A stretch of DNA of 64,000 bases from Trema orientale (GCA_002914845.1 JXTC01000100.1:110490-174489), one strand, 5' to 3'. Numbered from the stretch's first letter, positions 35,317-48,333 are shown. Notes: generated by a model not told the origin, from the sequence alone. Made by a program: numbers and translations.

Positions 35317-37662
35317 TTTTTTCTTGGGATTTTCCCGACTTTTGGAATTAATCTAAAAGCATAGATTAGTAGTAATTAAGCACAAAGATTACCGGCTTAA
35401 GCTAAGCTCACTTAAACTACATGTGGTATGGACAAACGACATGTGACTGAAAGAAACGACATATAGCACCACCTAAACTACATATCATTTGAAATTCCTC
35501 TACTCGAAGGCAAGCTACACGTAATATAAGTCAAATTACATACCGTTTTATCCTTCATGCAAGCTACGTCCTTGTTTTTAGAAGGTTCCTGAATCTTCTT
35601 ATTTGTACCTTAAGTTCTTGTAGCTTAAAAGCTTGTAAGTCAAGCACTTGTAATTAGAAGTACTTCTACCCTAAGTACTTGTACACTAAGATAAACTAGT
35701 TAAATAGGATTTTAACACCTAGTGCCCTTATATATCAAGCTAGAATATCCAATAGGAATTTGACACCTCCTCCCCTTGTACTATAAGCTAAAGGCATCCT
35801 TTGCCTATAAATAGAGGTGTTACCCTCTCATTTGTAGGCTAATGAGTATCTATTATTCTCATTACAATTATCTTCTCTCTTTTCTTTTACCAGTCTCTCT
35901 CTCTCTCTTTATTATTCTTGTATTCATCCGAAGCCACCAAGCTGCTCCTATCCTTCCATCACCCCTCGGCTATGCCACCCATAACAACTCCATCATCATC
36001 TTTTTATTCCCGCTTCATATCGACATCACCACCAATATCCCTTGTCCTTCTTTAAACCTGTGGCTTCATAAAATTAATATTACTTCTTCATCAACCTGTA
36101 GTATAATATCTCCACCTTGATTCCCTTGTTGACCCGTGGCTAAGTTTTCTACCTCTATTTTATACATATAGCTTTGTATACCTTTATGTATGTCTTTGCA
36201 TGTTCATGTTTTCATATATTTATCTTTATATATTTATATCCATACATATATGTATATAGAATCTAGTCATTAAATATTGTCATATTTACATATATTTTTA
36301 TAGACTTAGATATTTTTGCATGTCTCCATTCCTAGGCTCATAATGAAAAAGGGGTCTGGTAGACGGAGGTGGATAAGCTGACCATAATGTAAACTAGAAG
36401 TCAATTACAAAAAATGGAAGGTTAGAAATAACATAGACAATAATAACAATAACATAAATAATGAATCAGAAGTGAGAGAACACAAAATCCCGAACTTGTG
36501 CCACAGGTCAAGCACAAAGTTCGAGCAGAGTAACTCGGTACCCACAGATCACTAAAGTGTAAGGATTAAAGACTGCATGTAAGGAAACTTGTAAAAGAAG
36601 TTAGTAGAAAAAGTGACATAAAAGAAAAGTGATATATATATAAATAAGTGATAAAATTAAGATGGGTGATATAATTGTGAGAATGAAGTAAATGGTCTTG
36701 GGACATGCAAGAGAATCATATTATTATATATTATTATTGTCCTATTACTCTGTTCTCCTAGCAAATGCCTACGTCTAAAGGCACTGTGGGAAGTGTTGTT
36801 GCTTATTACAGCTGCCTATCGAGACTTCGATATGTAGTGACAGTATTGTGATAATAGACTACAAGAAAATAAGGGTTTTACACACACATATATGTGTAGG
36901 TAAAAATTTATTATATATAGGTACAGATCTTTACTTACACATACAGTAAGTGAAAATGTGTAGGTATAGAACTATAGGTAAAAGTACTTATTTACACATA
37001 ATATTATGGGTAAGTAATTAAAAAAAAAAAAAAAACAAGGCTCCACCAAGATGACTAGATACTGCTGACTTGGATGATGATATGGAATCTGACATGGCAG
37101 CTGATATGTCATCTAATGTGACACTGATATAGAACTTTTTACAATGATGATATGGCATCATTAGAAACAAACACGTGGCATCTACATAGAGAACCACATG
37201 TCACCTTCAGATGCTGACATGTGTCACTTTCAAGCATTGACACGTTAATTTTTTATTGTGACAGATGACAAAATTCAAGTAGTAACACATGGCAAATTCA
37301 AGAAGCGAAACGTAGTATTTTTGGAGTGTGACACATGTGTAGGTAAAAGTAGCTTTTGTATAAGTAAAAATGCTAATTAATTTTTTTCCTTGAACTATTA
37401 AAAATTAAAATATTAATTTGAAATATAGTTGAAATAATATTATTAACTACAGTACATACAAAATACTAAAAAATTTTCAAATACAACTTGATAGAAAGAA
37501 AAGTGCATAAATTCAAAATCTAAGGTAAATATTCAATACAACCTTAAGAAAAAACAAAATATAATAAAAAATCCTAATAAGTACACCCTAACGATCAGTA
37601 TGGTGCTCAGAATTTGAGTAAGGAGTAGAATGTGCATAGCCTACACTTACGCCCTTATTACG

Positions 37663-37695
<33 letters not shown>

Positions 37696-38044
37696 TGTAA
37701 GTAAGTTATCCCTGCAACTGCTAACGTGCAAGGGCACTGTGAGAAGTGTCGTTTTCTATATCAACCGCTCATCAAGATTTCGACATATATATAGTGTTGT
37801 GATAACTCTTATACTTGTGCATACGAAGCGGGTCACATTTACAGTCACCAACATAGCAAGGGTATAATGGAAAGTGTTATTTTCTATCTTGACCGCCCAC
37901 TGGACTTCGACATGTGACACGTATTGTGATGGCCCTTTTTGTGTATACCCTGTGATCTAATCTTAATCTCAATTATTCTCTACTTTGTTTTAATTAATCA
38001 CATGTCTCGTTAATTAATTAGAGCACAAGGTCCAATTGCGAACA
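35317..38044. other. 2.7-kb segment present in copy A, absent from copy B
   Basis: It is flanked by AAGTT at 35312-35316 and 38045-38049. Copy B has a single AAGTT at 61632-61636 with matching flanks. Inside are an LTR-like promoter region (TATAAATAG at 35808 and a pyrimidine-rich leader), a CACTA-like element and three diverged copies of an 85-bp repeat. Either this is an insertion with a 5-bp target duplication, or copy B lost it by recombination between the short repeats. No ORF is convincing; the 92-codon frame at 35842-36120 is low-complexity. Confidence 0.6.
36859..37402. mobile_element. Possible decayed CACTA-type element
   Basis: The left end ACTACAAGAAAATAAGGG matches the CACTACAAGAAAA terminus of plant CACTA elements except for the first base. 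TGTGTAGGTAAAA occurs near both ends (36893 and about 37337) and in inverted form, as subterminal repeats do. The right end in reverse (TAGTTCAAGGAAAAAAATT) is only loosely similar. The interior has repeated GACATGGCA/CACATGTCA words. Confidence 0.38.
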
Positions 38045-38565
38045 AAGTTGATTATAGATAGATGCTGGAAGCATAAAAATGCTCATCATCATATGTATAG
38101 GAGAGGATATTTTGTAACACTACTTTAAGTAGAATTTTCTGTCCCCTCCAGCTGCAAAAATATAATCCTAATCGTCAATAAAAAAGAGAAAATATGATCA
38201 TGATTTTCTTTTTCAGTTCTAAGAGAGAGATTTTCAATCCATTTTTGCCCCTGAAATCCAGCCACCACGTGCATGCATTGGTAGCATTGTGCATGATAAA
38301 ATGTTCTACCTTAGCGATTTTGGAGAGATTTGCACGAGTATTTCAAATCTGGGGATTAGTCTGATTAGTATTTAAGGGCCATTTTGCATATATTATTCGA
38401 TTAATTTAGAGGCTAGGCATTAATTCATACTAAAATCCTTATTAGGAACAACATAATTACAACACCTAATTCCGTGCTTAGTCTGTTATAATAGAATTTT
38501 TCATCTTTAGTCATAATTATTTTTTGGTGGCATGTAAGATTGATTCGACAGTCATGCTTTATTCT
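38045..38565 (+). promoter_or_regulatory. Conserved non-coding block with G-box and RY motif
   Basis: CCACCACGTGCATGCATTGG (38262-38281) contains a CACGTG G-box (38266-38271) followed directly by CATGCAT (RY-type). The block and its surroundings are retained in copy B (CACGTG at 61846-61851). Its target gene is unknown; no gene follows before the hAT element at 38832. G-boxes are bound by bHLH and bZIP factors. Confidence 0.4.
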
Positions 38566-38831
38566 TTTTTAATACATAGCAGTACTATTACAAAACCTAA
38601 TTTTGTTCCTATTTCTTTTTCATTGAATTTTTACTTTTATTCACAAATTTGTTGTAAATATATATTTAATTTTTGGATAGTGAGAGAAAAGTACCAAATC
38701 CATTGGTATATATTTTTCCGTAATACCAAATCTATCGATAGATATAGGTGGATGATTGGTGGATACACACAAACATACGAACACAATATACCTATTTATA
38801 CATGTATAACTCTAATATTTAAACACCCATA

Positions 38832-39684
38832 TAGAGATGCAACAATAGGCTGCTTGGCCCGACCCAACCCATTTTAGGCAGCCCGGCTCGACTCAGCCCA
38901 TTGTTTTCATGAGTGGAGCTAGCCCACCGAAGAAAAAGAATAGCCGTGCTCATCCCGTGGGCTACCCGATATGTGAGTTGGGCTGGCCAACTAATGAGCT
39001 GGCCCATAATAGCCCATTGTGGGCCAGCCTATTTTAGCCTATCATGGGCCGACCCATTCGAGTTAAAAAAAAAATCATTTTCTTTAACTCTAAAGTTATT
39101 TTTTTTATCAAATCCTAAATAATTTACATACAATTACAAATTAATTTAAGTGTTAATTAGTATAAATAACAAAAAAAAATTTACTAATATTAGAAAAATT
39201 AATATGGATAGAACTAAATAATTATGTAAATCATTAATAAAAATTTTATTTATGACTGCTTTATTAAAAATCTTACTAGTCAAATTCAATAGGACAATAC
39301 AAAACCCTAGTTTAGTAAAGAAAAAAATAGTATAAAATGTTTAAAATTATACAAAACAAAATTGTTTTTAAAAAAAAAAATAAAAGAAAAAAAAAAAAAA
39401 AAAAGAAGAATGTGCTAGAATGCCATGATGGGCTAGAATGGGTCGGCCCATCTTGGCCCATCGCGGGCTGGCCCGTCCTGGCCCAGGCTTAGGCCATCCT
39501 ATGAACTTTGGTGGGCTGGGCTGGCAGGCCCACGGGCTATAATATCCTGGCCCAACCCAGCCCAAAAATAGTAGACGGGCTGGGCCGACCCATTTACAGT
39601 ACTAGGACGGGCCGACTCATCCTAATAATGTAGCAGGACAGGGTTGGACTGGCCCGTGGACTGCAGCCCATAGTTGTATCTCTA
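38832..39684. mobile_element. Non-autonomous hAT element, 853 bp
   Basis: The ends are inverted: TAGAGATGCAACAATAGGCTGC on the left and, in reverse, TAGAGATACAACTATGGGCTGC on the right. The 8-bp flanks CACCCATA (38824-38831) and CACCCACA (39685-39692) match at seven positions, fitting the 8-bp target duplication of hAT transposons. Subterminal regions are crowded with GGCCCA/TGGGCC motifs; the centre is AT-rich and non-coding. Confidence 0.85.
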
Positions 39685-39724
39685 CACCCACACATAAAAA
39701 TCGACCACAAAACTAGGAATCTAA

Positions 39725-39883
39725 GGGTGCGTTTGGTATAAGATTCGAATCCTATTCTTCAAATCCAGAAACAGCTTTTATGTAGAAAGTTGGAAGGATA
39801 AACCATTTTTCCTTCCAACTTTCTACATAAAAGCTGTTTCTGGATTTGAAGAATAGGATTGGAATCTTGTACCAAACGCATCC
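39725..39883. mobile_element. Tourist/Harbinger-like foldback MITE, near-perfect palindrome
   Basis: Begins GGGTGCGTTTGGTATAAG and ends CTTGTACCAAACGCATCC. The two arms of about 75 bases are reverse complements with only a few mismatches around a short loop near 39800. TAA flanks both ends (39722-39724 and 39884-39886), matching the 3-bp TWA target duplication of PIF/Harbinger elements. Confidence 0.9.
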
Positions 39884-39889
39884 TAAAAC

Positions 39890-41360
39890 TTTACGATTTC
39901 TGCATACATACAAAGGATTAACTTCCAAATTAGGGATGCTCCAAGGTTCTTTCAAAGCATTAATATATTTTAGTTTTAGAAAATTCTGTAACAGAAAAAG
40001 TTAGTGTAAAGAAGATATAGCTAACATTCTTCCTAAATTATTAACGATATAGCGGATTCTATTTTTGAATTTTAATGATACACGTATGTGCCTTGACTCT
40101 TGAGAAAGGAAGGAATAAATAATAACAATAATTGAAGATGCTAATCATAGAAATGGGTGAGGACACGGGCAAACTGAAGAAAAGAGCGCGCATGGCACAC
40201 GAAGTAGAGATTTTCCACGCGCACCTAAGCATCAAAGTCTATAAAGGCCACGTGTTCGCCATGCTCGACACGGGCAAACTGAATTGCAACCTTTCGTGAG
40301 ACGAATTTGGTTTATTTTTCACACACGTTAGTGATAAAGAAGTTTAGTTGGAGAAAAGTATACTTAGAAAAATGACAAACTTTCTATTGATCACGGGTAC
40401 CGATTTCATTAATTTAGTGATCAATTGTTTTTTTTTTAATAATAGTATTAATTAAGTTGCTAAAACTAAGGTGGTGGCATTTCTAATTTGTTTAATTATA
40501 GAGAAGTATCCATATTTTTTCTTATTTGCTTTTTTAATTATTTTGAAGAAAGTTGATTTGTTTCTAGAAAGTTTTACTTACTATAGTTTATTGGTTTCTT
40601 TTGTGGTTGAGATTTGAGATGTTTTATAGAGTTTTGTCTTTTGTGGTACGTTACTTGTTGGAATACTACTTGCCGTTGTGGTTAATTATATATTTGATTG
40701 ACAATTATTCTTGTCAATCGTAGAGACTAGAGAGTGGAGACTGACCTTGGCTACACATACTAAACTGATAACCATGAGTATCTTATTTAATACTAGCCTC
40801 TAATTTTACTGATCTTGATCAGTTTATATATACACTATGGATATGTGTGTATATGTATATTTGTATCCTTCCCACGATATGCTAACAAAATGGGACTAAT
40901 ATAACCTACCTATATATGCTCAATTTTCGGTGATTATTTTACGAATGTTTTCCCTCTAACTTGACTGAGATAATAATAAGTACATAGTTGGAATTTAAAA
41001 GTGAGTATACTCGCATAAAAATGGAAGAAGTGCAATTTGATTCAGGTACTTGTAAACTACAAATATAACTCGTTCTTAGCAAATAAGGAAAAATTCCAAC
41101 AAAAGAAAAGTAGTAGCCTAACATGAATCTTTGGCAGGCAAAATATAAATAAAGGTTATCAAATTTTAAAGCGTATAACTATTACCTAAACAATACATTA
41201 CACATTTGACACACACACACGCACATATATATATATATGAACCTCTATATTACACTTTTGACACACATATATATATATACCTCTATTTTAGGGTGTTTTG
41301 TTTTCTTTTTTCCTTTGGAAGTGAGGAAGATTCAAATTAAGGTCCTGTCTTAGGAGAATA
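39890..41360. other. Intergenic sequence, no gene recognised
   Basis: Contains a local GC-richer stretch (40150-40310) with a 17-bp direct repeat (GACACGGGCAAACTGAA at 40162 and 40267), TA and CA microsatellites near 41210-41280, and a copy of the short repeat also at 8962-9000 (41318-41353). Confidence 0.5.
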
Positions 41361-44300
41361 TGTCACGACCGGAAATCCAAAACTGTGACCTTTAGTAATT
41401 TTAAGTGAAGATGTAATAAAATATTAATTTTACTAAATTCAGAAGAAATCGAGTATTAGATAATTTCATTTTGATCCTCTATTCATTATGAATTTTATAA
41501 TATTCAATACCCTTATTAGTTTTTAATTAATTAAGAAAAATACCTGATAAGGTTCAAGAAAATTTCTAGTCATCTCGTTTGAATACTTTTGAGAAATCAT
41601 CAATTTTGGTAAATTGAGTTTAACTGAAAACTTTAATATAATGTCCAAAATAATTTACATTAAATCACTTGTAGTTTCAAATTTTCAAATTAATAAGAAA
41701 ATCATCCTCATACTTCTACTTAACAAATTTATCGATCTTGGCTAAATAATTAGACAAGAAAAAATAAATTAACAGAGAATAGATACCAATCAGGGAAGAG
41801 GAGTGGGAAAACAAGTATAAGCTATACGGCTTGTCTAACCACCGAGATTACTACCTCAAATAGAGAAATACCTTAAAGTGGAAGAAGTAGGGGGTGAGCA
41901 TTCACATGCCCAGTTGAAATTCAATTACATTTTTGAATAGATATAATTTTATTAAACCTGCATGGTTAATTCTTTTTCCGAAAATCCATTTATAAAAAAA
42001 GTTTATAAAATAATTGATATCCAAAAAATTCACATATTCAAAACCAAAAATAAAACCACATCATTGTACATATCATAAATCATCCCATCCTATGTGCTTA
42101 CATCCTTTTATCACGAACCAGAGTAATTCGTACTGCGTGTACTAAGTACTCTCTGCCTGATACCTATCCCAGAAAACTGGAGGGACACCCATGTGTTTGT
42201 GCTTACCGAACCGGAGGGGCAACTGAATGCCTATGACTACCGAGTTGGGGGTAATCAGAAAACCCCGTGGGAGTTTACGGACTCTCACCAAGGGCAAAGA
42301 TACTGGCCGCCCACTAAACACCGCGATGCCTAAGATGTATCTCATGTGTGATCCTATGGTATGTACAATATTTAACAATTCACAATAACTATGCATCAAG
42401 GAATTATTCAAATCATGCTTTAAAATCCCAATTGGCATTATTCTGAGATTTACTGTAACATGGAAAGCACACTGCTGTATTACCCTATAATCACAATTTA
42501 AAAATATGTATACAAATTCACACAGTTCAATCCCTGTATAATCCAATATATTTTCACAATTTATCAAACTATTGTAAAATCACGATTTTTCATAAATCAT
42601 TTAAAATGCAATTATAAATCAAACATGCCTATGCCTACCGAGTTGGGAGTACTCAGAAAACCCCGGGGGAGTTTACGGGCTCTCACTAAGGGCAAAGATA
42701 CTGGCCGCCCACTAAACACCGTGATGCCTAAGATGTATCTCATGCGTGATCCTATGGTATGTACAATATTTAACTGTTCACAATAACTATGCATCAAGAA
42801 ATTAATCAAATCATGCTTTAAAATCCCAGTTAGTATTATTATGAGATTTACTGTAATATGGACAGCACACCACTGTATTACTTCATAATTACAATTTAAA
42901 AATATGTATAAAAATTCACACAGTCCAATCCCTGTATAATCCAATATATTTTTACAATTTGTCAAACTATTGTAAAATTACGATTTTTCAGAAATCATTT
43001 AAAATACAATTAAAAATCAAACAGATGTAAAACTAAGTAAACGAATCCCTACCTCGATATGGTAGTAATACCAGATTAACAGCGCTCGAAGAAACTCCCG
43101 TTGGTCACTTGGGTGCGCGAATGGTCGTTTCGGAATCCCGGTAACTTCACCCGAAAAAGTGACTTTTCTATTGGAGTCTCAAATTGAGAAACGGAGATCA
43201 CCACTGAATTTAGAGCACCCAAAAATGCCAACTTACACATATAATTTATTAAGAGTGGGTCCTGATTCGGGACCCGGCCCGTGGCATGTAAAATAGTACT
43301 ATTAACGAGCAATTTTCTGGATTTTCGTGTCATTTTGAAACATAGTCATATTTTATATTAAATTCATCTCTCGACTTCACTGAGTTCAAATTTAAAATCG
43401 GAATTCAGCTTCGAAGTCCCAAGCCTTAAATGAGTTTAAAATCCGAATGTTACAAAAATACCACTTTTTGAAAATATTTAAAAAAAATGTCTACTTTTCA
43501 ATTCAAAATTTTTCACGTTTCCGGATATCGATTTATTACGAAATAATCATATTTGTTCCTCTTTCATACTCCTCTTTTACATCATAAAAGTTTCACGATC
43601 AAAATAATTCGTTTATAAAAATAATTACTAAAATACCACTTTTCTAAAAATAATTGCATGAATATCAATTTTTCATTGAAATTTTTATCAATCGGGAAAT
43701 TCAATTTTTACAAAAACAATCCTTCCTTTTCTATGCATTAAATCCTACAACCATCACGCCAAATTTCATTAACAAACATATGTCATCCAAAATATTTGTA
43801 AATTACCAAAATTCAAATTTGAGAAACAACAAAAAATCATCCACTTGCTCACCGGAGCATTCTCGTCGGAAATCAGGGATCAAGACTTGTCGGGTTAGTC
43901 TCAGGAAGAGATTTTCGACCTTCCAAGGCGGCTGAAGGTGGTAATATGTAGCTGAAACTACCCAAAAATGGAAGAGATCAGCCGCGGCTTCCATTGCTCC
44001 TCCATGTGGCTGGGCAGCGCAAGCATGGGCAATGGCCAGCGGTGCTCATTCATCGGCAAGTCACGGAGCTGTCTGGGTGGCGCGTCGGCGAGGAGAGCGA
44101 GCGGTGTGCTTGCAGTGGCTGTCGGCAGAGCTTGGAGCTCTCTAATGGCACGGGGGCCTCAAGTGAAAAGAAGAAAAGAATTGTGGGATTTAAAGGAAAA
44201 ATTGAGAGTAAGTGGGACACACGTCAGCAACTAAGTTAAAGGGCTCTATTTTCATTTTTTTAAACTTTGACCCTGTTTCAGAGAATTTTCTTTCAGTTTT

Positions 44301-44469
44301 GTCCCCGTTTTAAAATCTTTCTTTACATTTTCATCCAATGAACCTAGACATAGGCCGGTCCATATTCATTTAATAATTTTTGATTAATTATCTTAAAAAT
44401 TCGAAATTACAAAGATTACCTTGGCGCAAATATACCCTTATACCTTTTTAAAAAATTTAGGTTTTTACA
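41361..44469 (-). repeat. 3' LTR (3.1 kb) of the long-LTR element
   Basis: It starts TGTCACGACC and ends TTTTTACA on the + strand. It contains a 398-bp tandem duplication (42228-43022) and a GC-richer segment at 43840-44240. The ORFs inside it are chance frames within non-coding repeat DNA. Confidence 0.7.
42228..43022. repeat. 398-bp tandem duplication inside the LTR
   Basis: Unit 1 (42228-42625) and unit 2 (42626-43022) share TGCCTATGxCTACCGAGTTGGG, GGCCGCCCACTAAACACCG and CCTAAGATGTATCTCATG blocks and end in AAATCAAACA. They are diverged by several percent. Confidence 0.92.
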
Positions 44470-47400
44470 TCCCCCTTCCTTAAAAGAATTTCGTCCCGAA
44501 TCAAACACTAATCAAATAAAGAGCGTGAAACATACGTTTCGTACATGGTATTAGAATCCTATCAACAGGTCGATGCCACATAAGGCATGAGCTAATGAGG
44601 TACACAGAGTTGTATGGAATCATAAAGAGTCCCATTAATAAACACAAGAATATCGACACACAAAAATGAGAATGATATCCTTAAGCCAATACACAAAACA
44701 GGAGTGGTAATAATAATTAAGACCAAAAGTCAATAATGCAAAACTCCTATAACATAAGTACTGATTGTAGGCACCAAACTAGAGTAGCAGATTAAATGTC
44801 GAATATATATGATATCATCCGCTTGATCATACTAGATCAATACTACACCAGGACAATCTCATTTGTCTGTATCTAGAACCCGGTCTTAAACAGTTATTGA
44901 GTTCGAAGACTCTAACAAGATTTCGAATAGAAATCAATACCCTTGTGTTATACCATACAAGATAGACAAGTTCAAAGGTTAGACGTCACAATAAAAGTAC
45001 AATGACATAAGTCATTTACCATTCCTCATAACAAGTGAGAAACAACTGAGCATATAAAAATATTTCTAGTTAAGAACAAGACTAGAATCACCAAGAATAG
45101 AAATCTTCAACAGAGGAGTACATAGCACAAAGAATAATACAACCATAATAAATGTAAGTATTCACATAACAAATATAGTCCAAAGACTTCCCAAGTCTTT
45201 AATACAAGATAATATCATAGGGTATTAACTCTTACTAAAATTAAGTCTAGAGACTCTCCAAATCTCTTTGTCTAACATAAAACTATATAGTAACAAGTCA
45301 TACACATCATCAATGAATCCAAAAACTTTTAAGGTCTTTGATGCAAGGAGTAGTCATATAGAAATGACTCTATACCCAATATGCACACAAAACAATTAAC
45401 AATATCATAATGCCCTAGAAACAAGGTTTCAATAGATTAGATAGTCGCCGCAGCGACGCCTGTCTTCCATTCCACCTCATTTCATTTTTAAGTCGAAAAT
45501 AGTTTGAAAATATTTTCGAAAACATGGATCACAAAAATCAGGGGCATACAAGAATATTACACTAGTTCACAATATTGTCTCACCTTAGCCATAGGTAAAC
45601 TAAACCTGAACTCCAAGTATTCATTTTGAAAATATAATAGGAAGAGTTTAACAATTCTCTATACAGGCTCATGAGTAAACTAATTTTAAATATGATTAAT
45701 TATGCCACCATAATAGTGCTTGAATTCAACTTAAATCAAGTAATGAATCACAGGTTCAAGTTAATACCAACAACTAAATCAGAGTTTTTAATTTACAATG
45801 GATTATGACAAGAGTATAAAATATTTTTTTTTAAAATCAAAACAAAGTTCCCTAAATGATACTCATTAAATTAAATAAGAGCAAGAAAAAATTTTTCGCT
45901 TTATATATACAGTTTGCTAAATAATTTATCAAGCAGTCATAACATATCAATTCTCTTTAAAAGATAGTTAGACATAATGGATATGTTCTTAAAATTTCAA
46001 AACTTTTCCGAAAGTTTTCAAATATTTATCTTCAAGAAATTCAAAAGTACATTTTTTAACTGACATATCATATTTGCAAATACGTTTCCAGAATTCTTTA
46101 TTTATGAAAAATTCTAGGTAAGGCATGTTTTAATAAGGTTATTTTTGTGTTTTATAACTTAAAGTTACCATACTCTAGTAATTTTATTAAAAATAGTTTT
46201 GAAAGATACTTTAAAGATTAAGAGATTTTATAAAGCATTTCAGAAAAATAGTAGTATGTGTCATAGTTAAATTTTTAGATTCTAGGTAGATAGACAATGT
46301 ATATATATATATATATTTTCTTTTTATATAAGCCTTACTCAACTTGTAACATATTTAACTCCAAAAATTAAAAAAAAAAACAGTTTATGTTTTCAAAGGG
46401 AATATTACACATTAATTAACATACTTTAATTCTAATAAACACCAAATCAAGTATACTAAAACATAGTTTGTATTCATTTGAAAATCTAATTTTCATGAAT
46501 TCTAAAAGTTTTAGTGAAAATATCATGTATTAGTATGTACCACCTAAGTCTCTTCAAGACTTAGGTATTCAAAACTAATTTATTTTCATTTGAAGTTCAA
46601 ATGAGACATCATCTCGTGTCTCAAGCACTAGGAGTTCTCAACACTTAGGATGCCAAATTAAATCAACCACACAAGTGTTCATTTGTCCAATTCAGACCAC
46701 CAGGGTAAGGTCAACCTAATTTGACATAACCAGTTAAAAATTATTTATTATGCAACAAAGATTTAACAATCCGAAGATCACAAATATCATGTATACTCCA
46801 ATAAAATAAGCCACACAAGGCATATAAAGCCAATATAATAAATTTTTACAAGGTTTCCAAACTAGGATTCAAAATTTAATATTCTTTTTATTCACGCTAG
46901 ATTCCGTTACCAAATTTTACTTTGCAAATTTCATGTATTAAGATATTACATATATGACATCTCAGACACATGCATAATTCTCCCAAAAATTTATACTTGT
47001 ACCGCATTAATTTATATCAAAAGTTTTTTAAGAAATCAAACTTATTCCTTAAGTTGTCATATAAATCTTCCATAAATATTACATGTTTAGTTCCAAGTTA
47101 ACATGTAAATAAATATGTGAAAGTACATTTTAGCTTCTAAGTCAAGTACCAAGAATATCTAACACATTCAAATATAAAAAGATACCTGGAACTTTAAATT
47201 TATAAAAATTTTCTTGGTCTAAAGAATTTTCCAGCCAGCACTAGCAAATGTAGATTAGAATTAATTTAATATCATAACTAGATTTTATATTCTCCAAGGT
47301 TCAAATTTTTACAATAGTAGAGTCTCACAAAATTCAATTTTAAATAGCTCATAAATCTTTGGAATTATATATCCATTGAAAAAAAAATACTTTTACTTAG

Positions 47401-48333
47401 CCATTATTTAAATTTGATATATACATGGTTCTCTTGAAAATTAAAGACATACAACTTGTAAGATACAACAACCTACTTTATTTCAAACTTTGCAATTCAA
47501 TTTGAAAATTTAAAATAAATCACCAAAACCATGTAAGATAGTTCCGCATTCGATTAAATTACCATTAACTAATTAATTTCTTATATATCCAAGGATTTTA
47601 ATACTGATATATTTAGAGAAAAAAATATAAGACCGAATGAATCACATCAAGATGTACAAATCAATTTTTCAATCAGTGAAAATTTTTCTTCAAACAAACC
47701 AAATAACCCAAGAATTTCTATTTAAATTAAATCTATTATTTTACCAAAGTATTACTAATATCAAGCCAATCTTGGTAGAATTAGTACAGTATCACATTTA
47801 TGTCATACTAATTTGTCAATCTGCAAATAATATGTCATACAAAAAGTATCATCAATTTAAACATTTTAATACAAGCACTATTATTTACTCGAACAGAGTA
47901 ATTAAAATTATACCAAAAACAAGGGATTAATATCACAATCCCATTTGTACAAATAAAGTCAACTCATGATAATCAAGATACAAGACACTAAATTGCTATC
48001 TTAGAACATACGAGATTCATATAGATTATCACCATAATGGACATAGGAATATAAGAATGAATGTCCATTTGAATCAGAAAAAATGGATAAAAATAGAATT
48101 CACTAGTCTCGTGTCAATCTAAATACTTTTGAGACTAGAGTTTCTAGGATATAATCATCCCAAGGATACTAGAGCTTCACTCTAGGGAGATGAACGAAAG
48201 ATTTAGGATGAATTAGAGTAAAGTCAACATATATAGCTAATTTCTAAGTGATGTATGAGGTATTTGTCAAATACTTTCTAAAATCTTTTTTAAACAACAA
48301 AACATCACAGGTAATATCCCAAATAGATCTAAA
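44470..48333 (-). other. Non-coding interior of the long-LTR element
   Basis: AT-rich sequence with no gag, protease, integrase, RT or RNase H motif on either strand. The longest frame (97 codons at 47637-47930) lacks any family signature. A short TA run occurs at 46299-46316. Confidence 0.5.

Larger units (their letters stand above)
28257..38565 (+). repeat. Segmental duplication, copy A
   Basis: Blocks 28257-29040, 29890-32330, 32460-33255, 33840-34590, 35020-35316 and 38045-38565 align in order and orientation with copy B (49730-62152). The copies differ by the large insertions and deletions annotated separately. The left junction lies in a TA-rich run. The right end is not reached, because copy B is interrupted at 62157. 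Confidence 0.9.

Noticed and set aside
35842-36120. 92-codon frame with a hydrophobic start, possible secreted peptide
   Set aside because: It follows an LTR-like TATA region and is low-complexity Ser/Pro/Ile sequence without a known family.
42142-42965. Two similar minus-strand frames of 141 and 117 codons
   Set aside because: They are a shadow of the 398-bp tandem duplication inside an LTR; there is no family signature and no shared start context.
43968-44239. Two overlapping + frames of 80-90 codons in a GC-richer stretch
   Set aside because: They lie within the 3.1-kb LTR; the apparent coding look comes from base composition.
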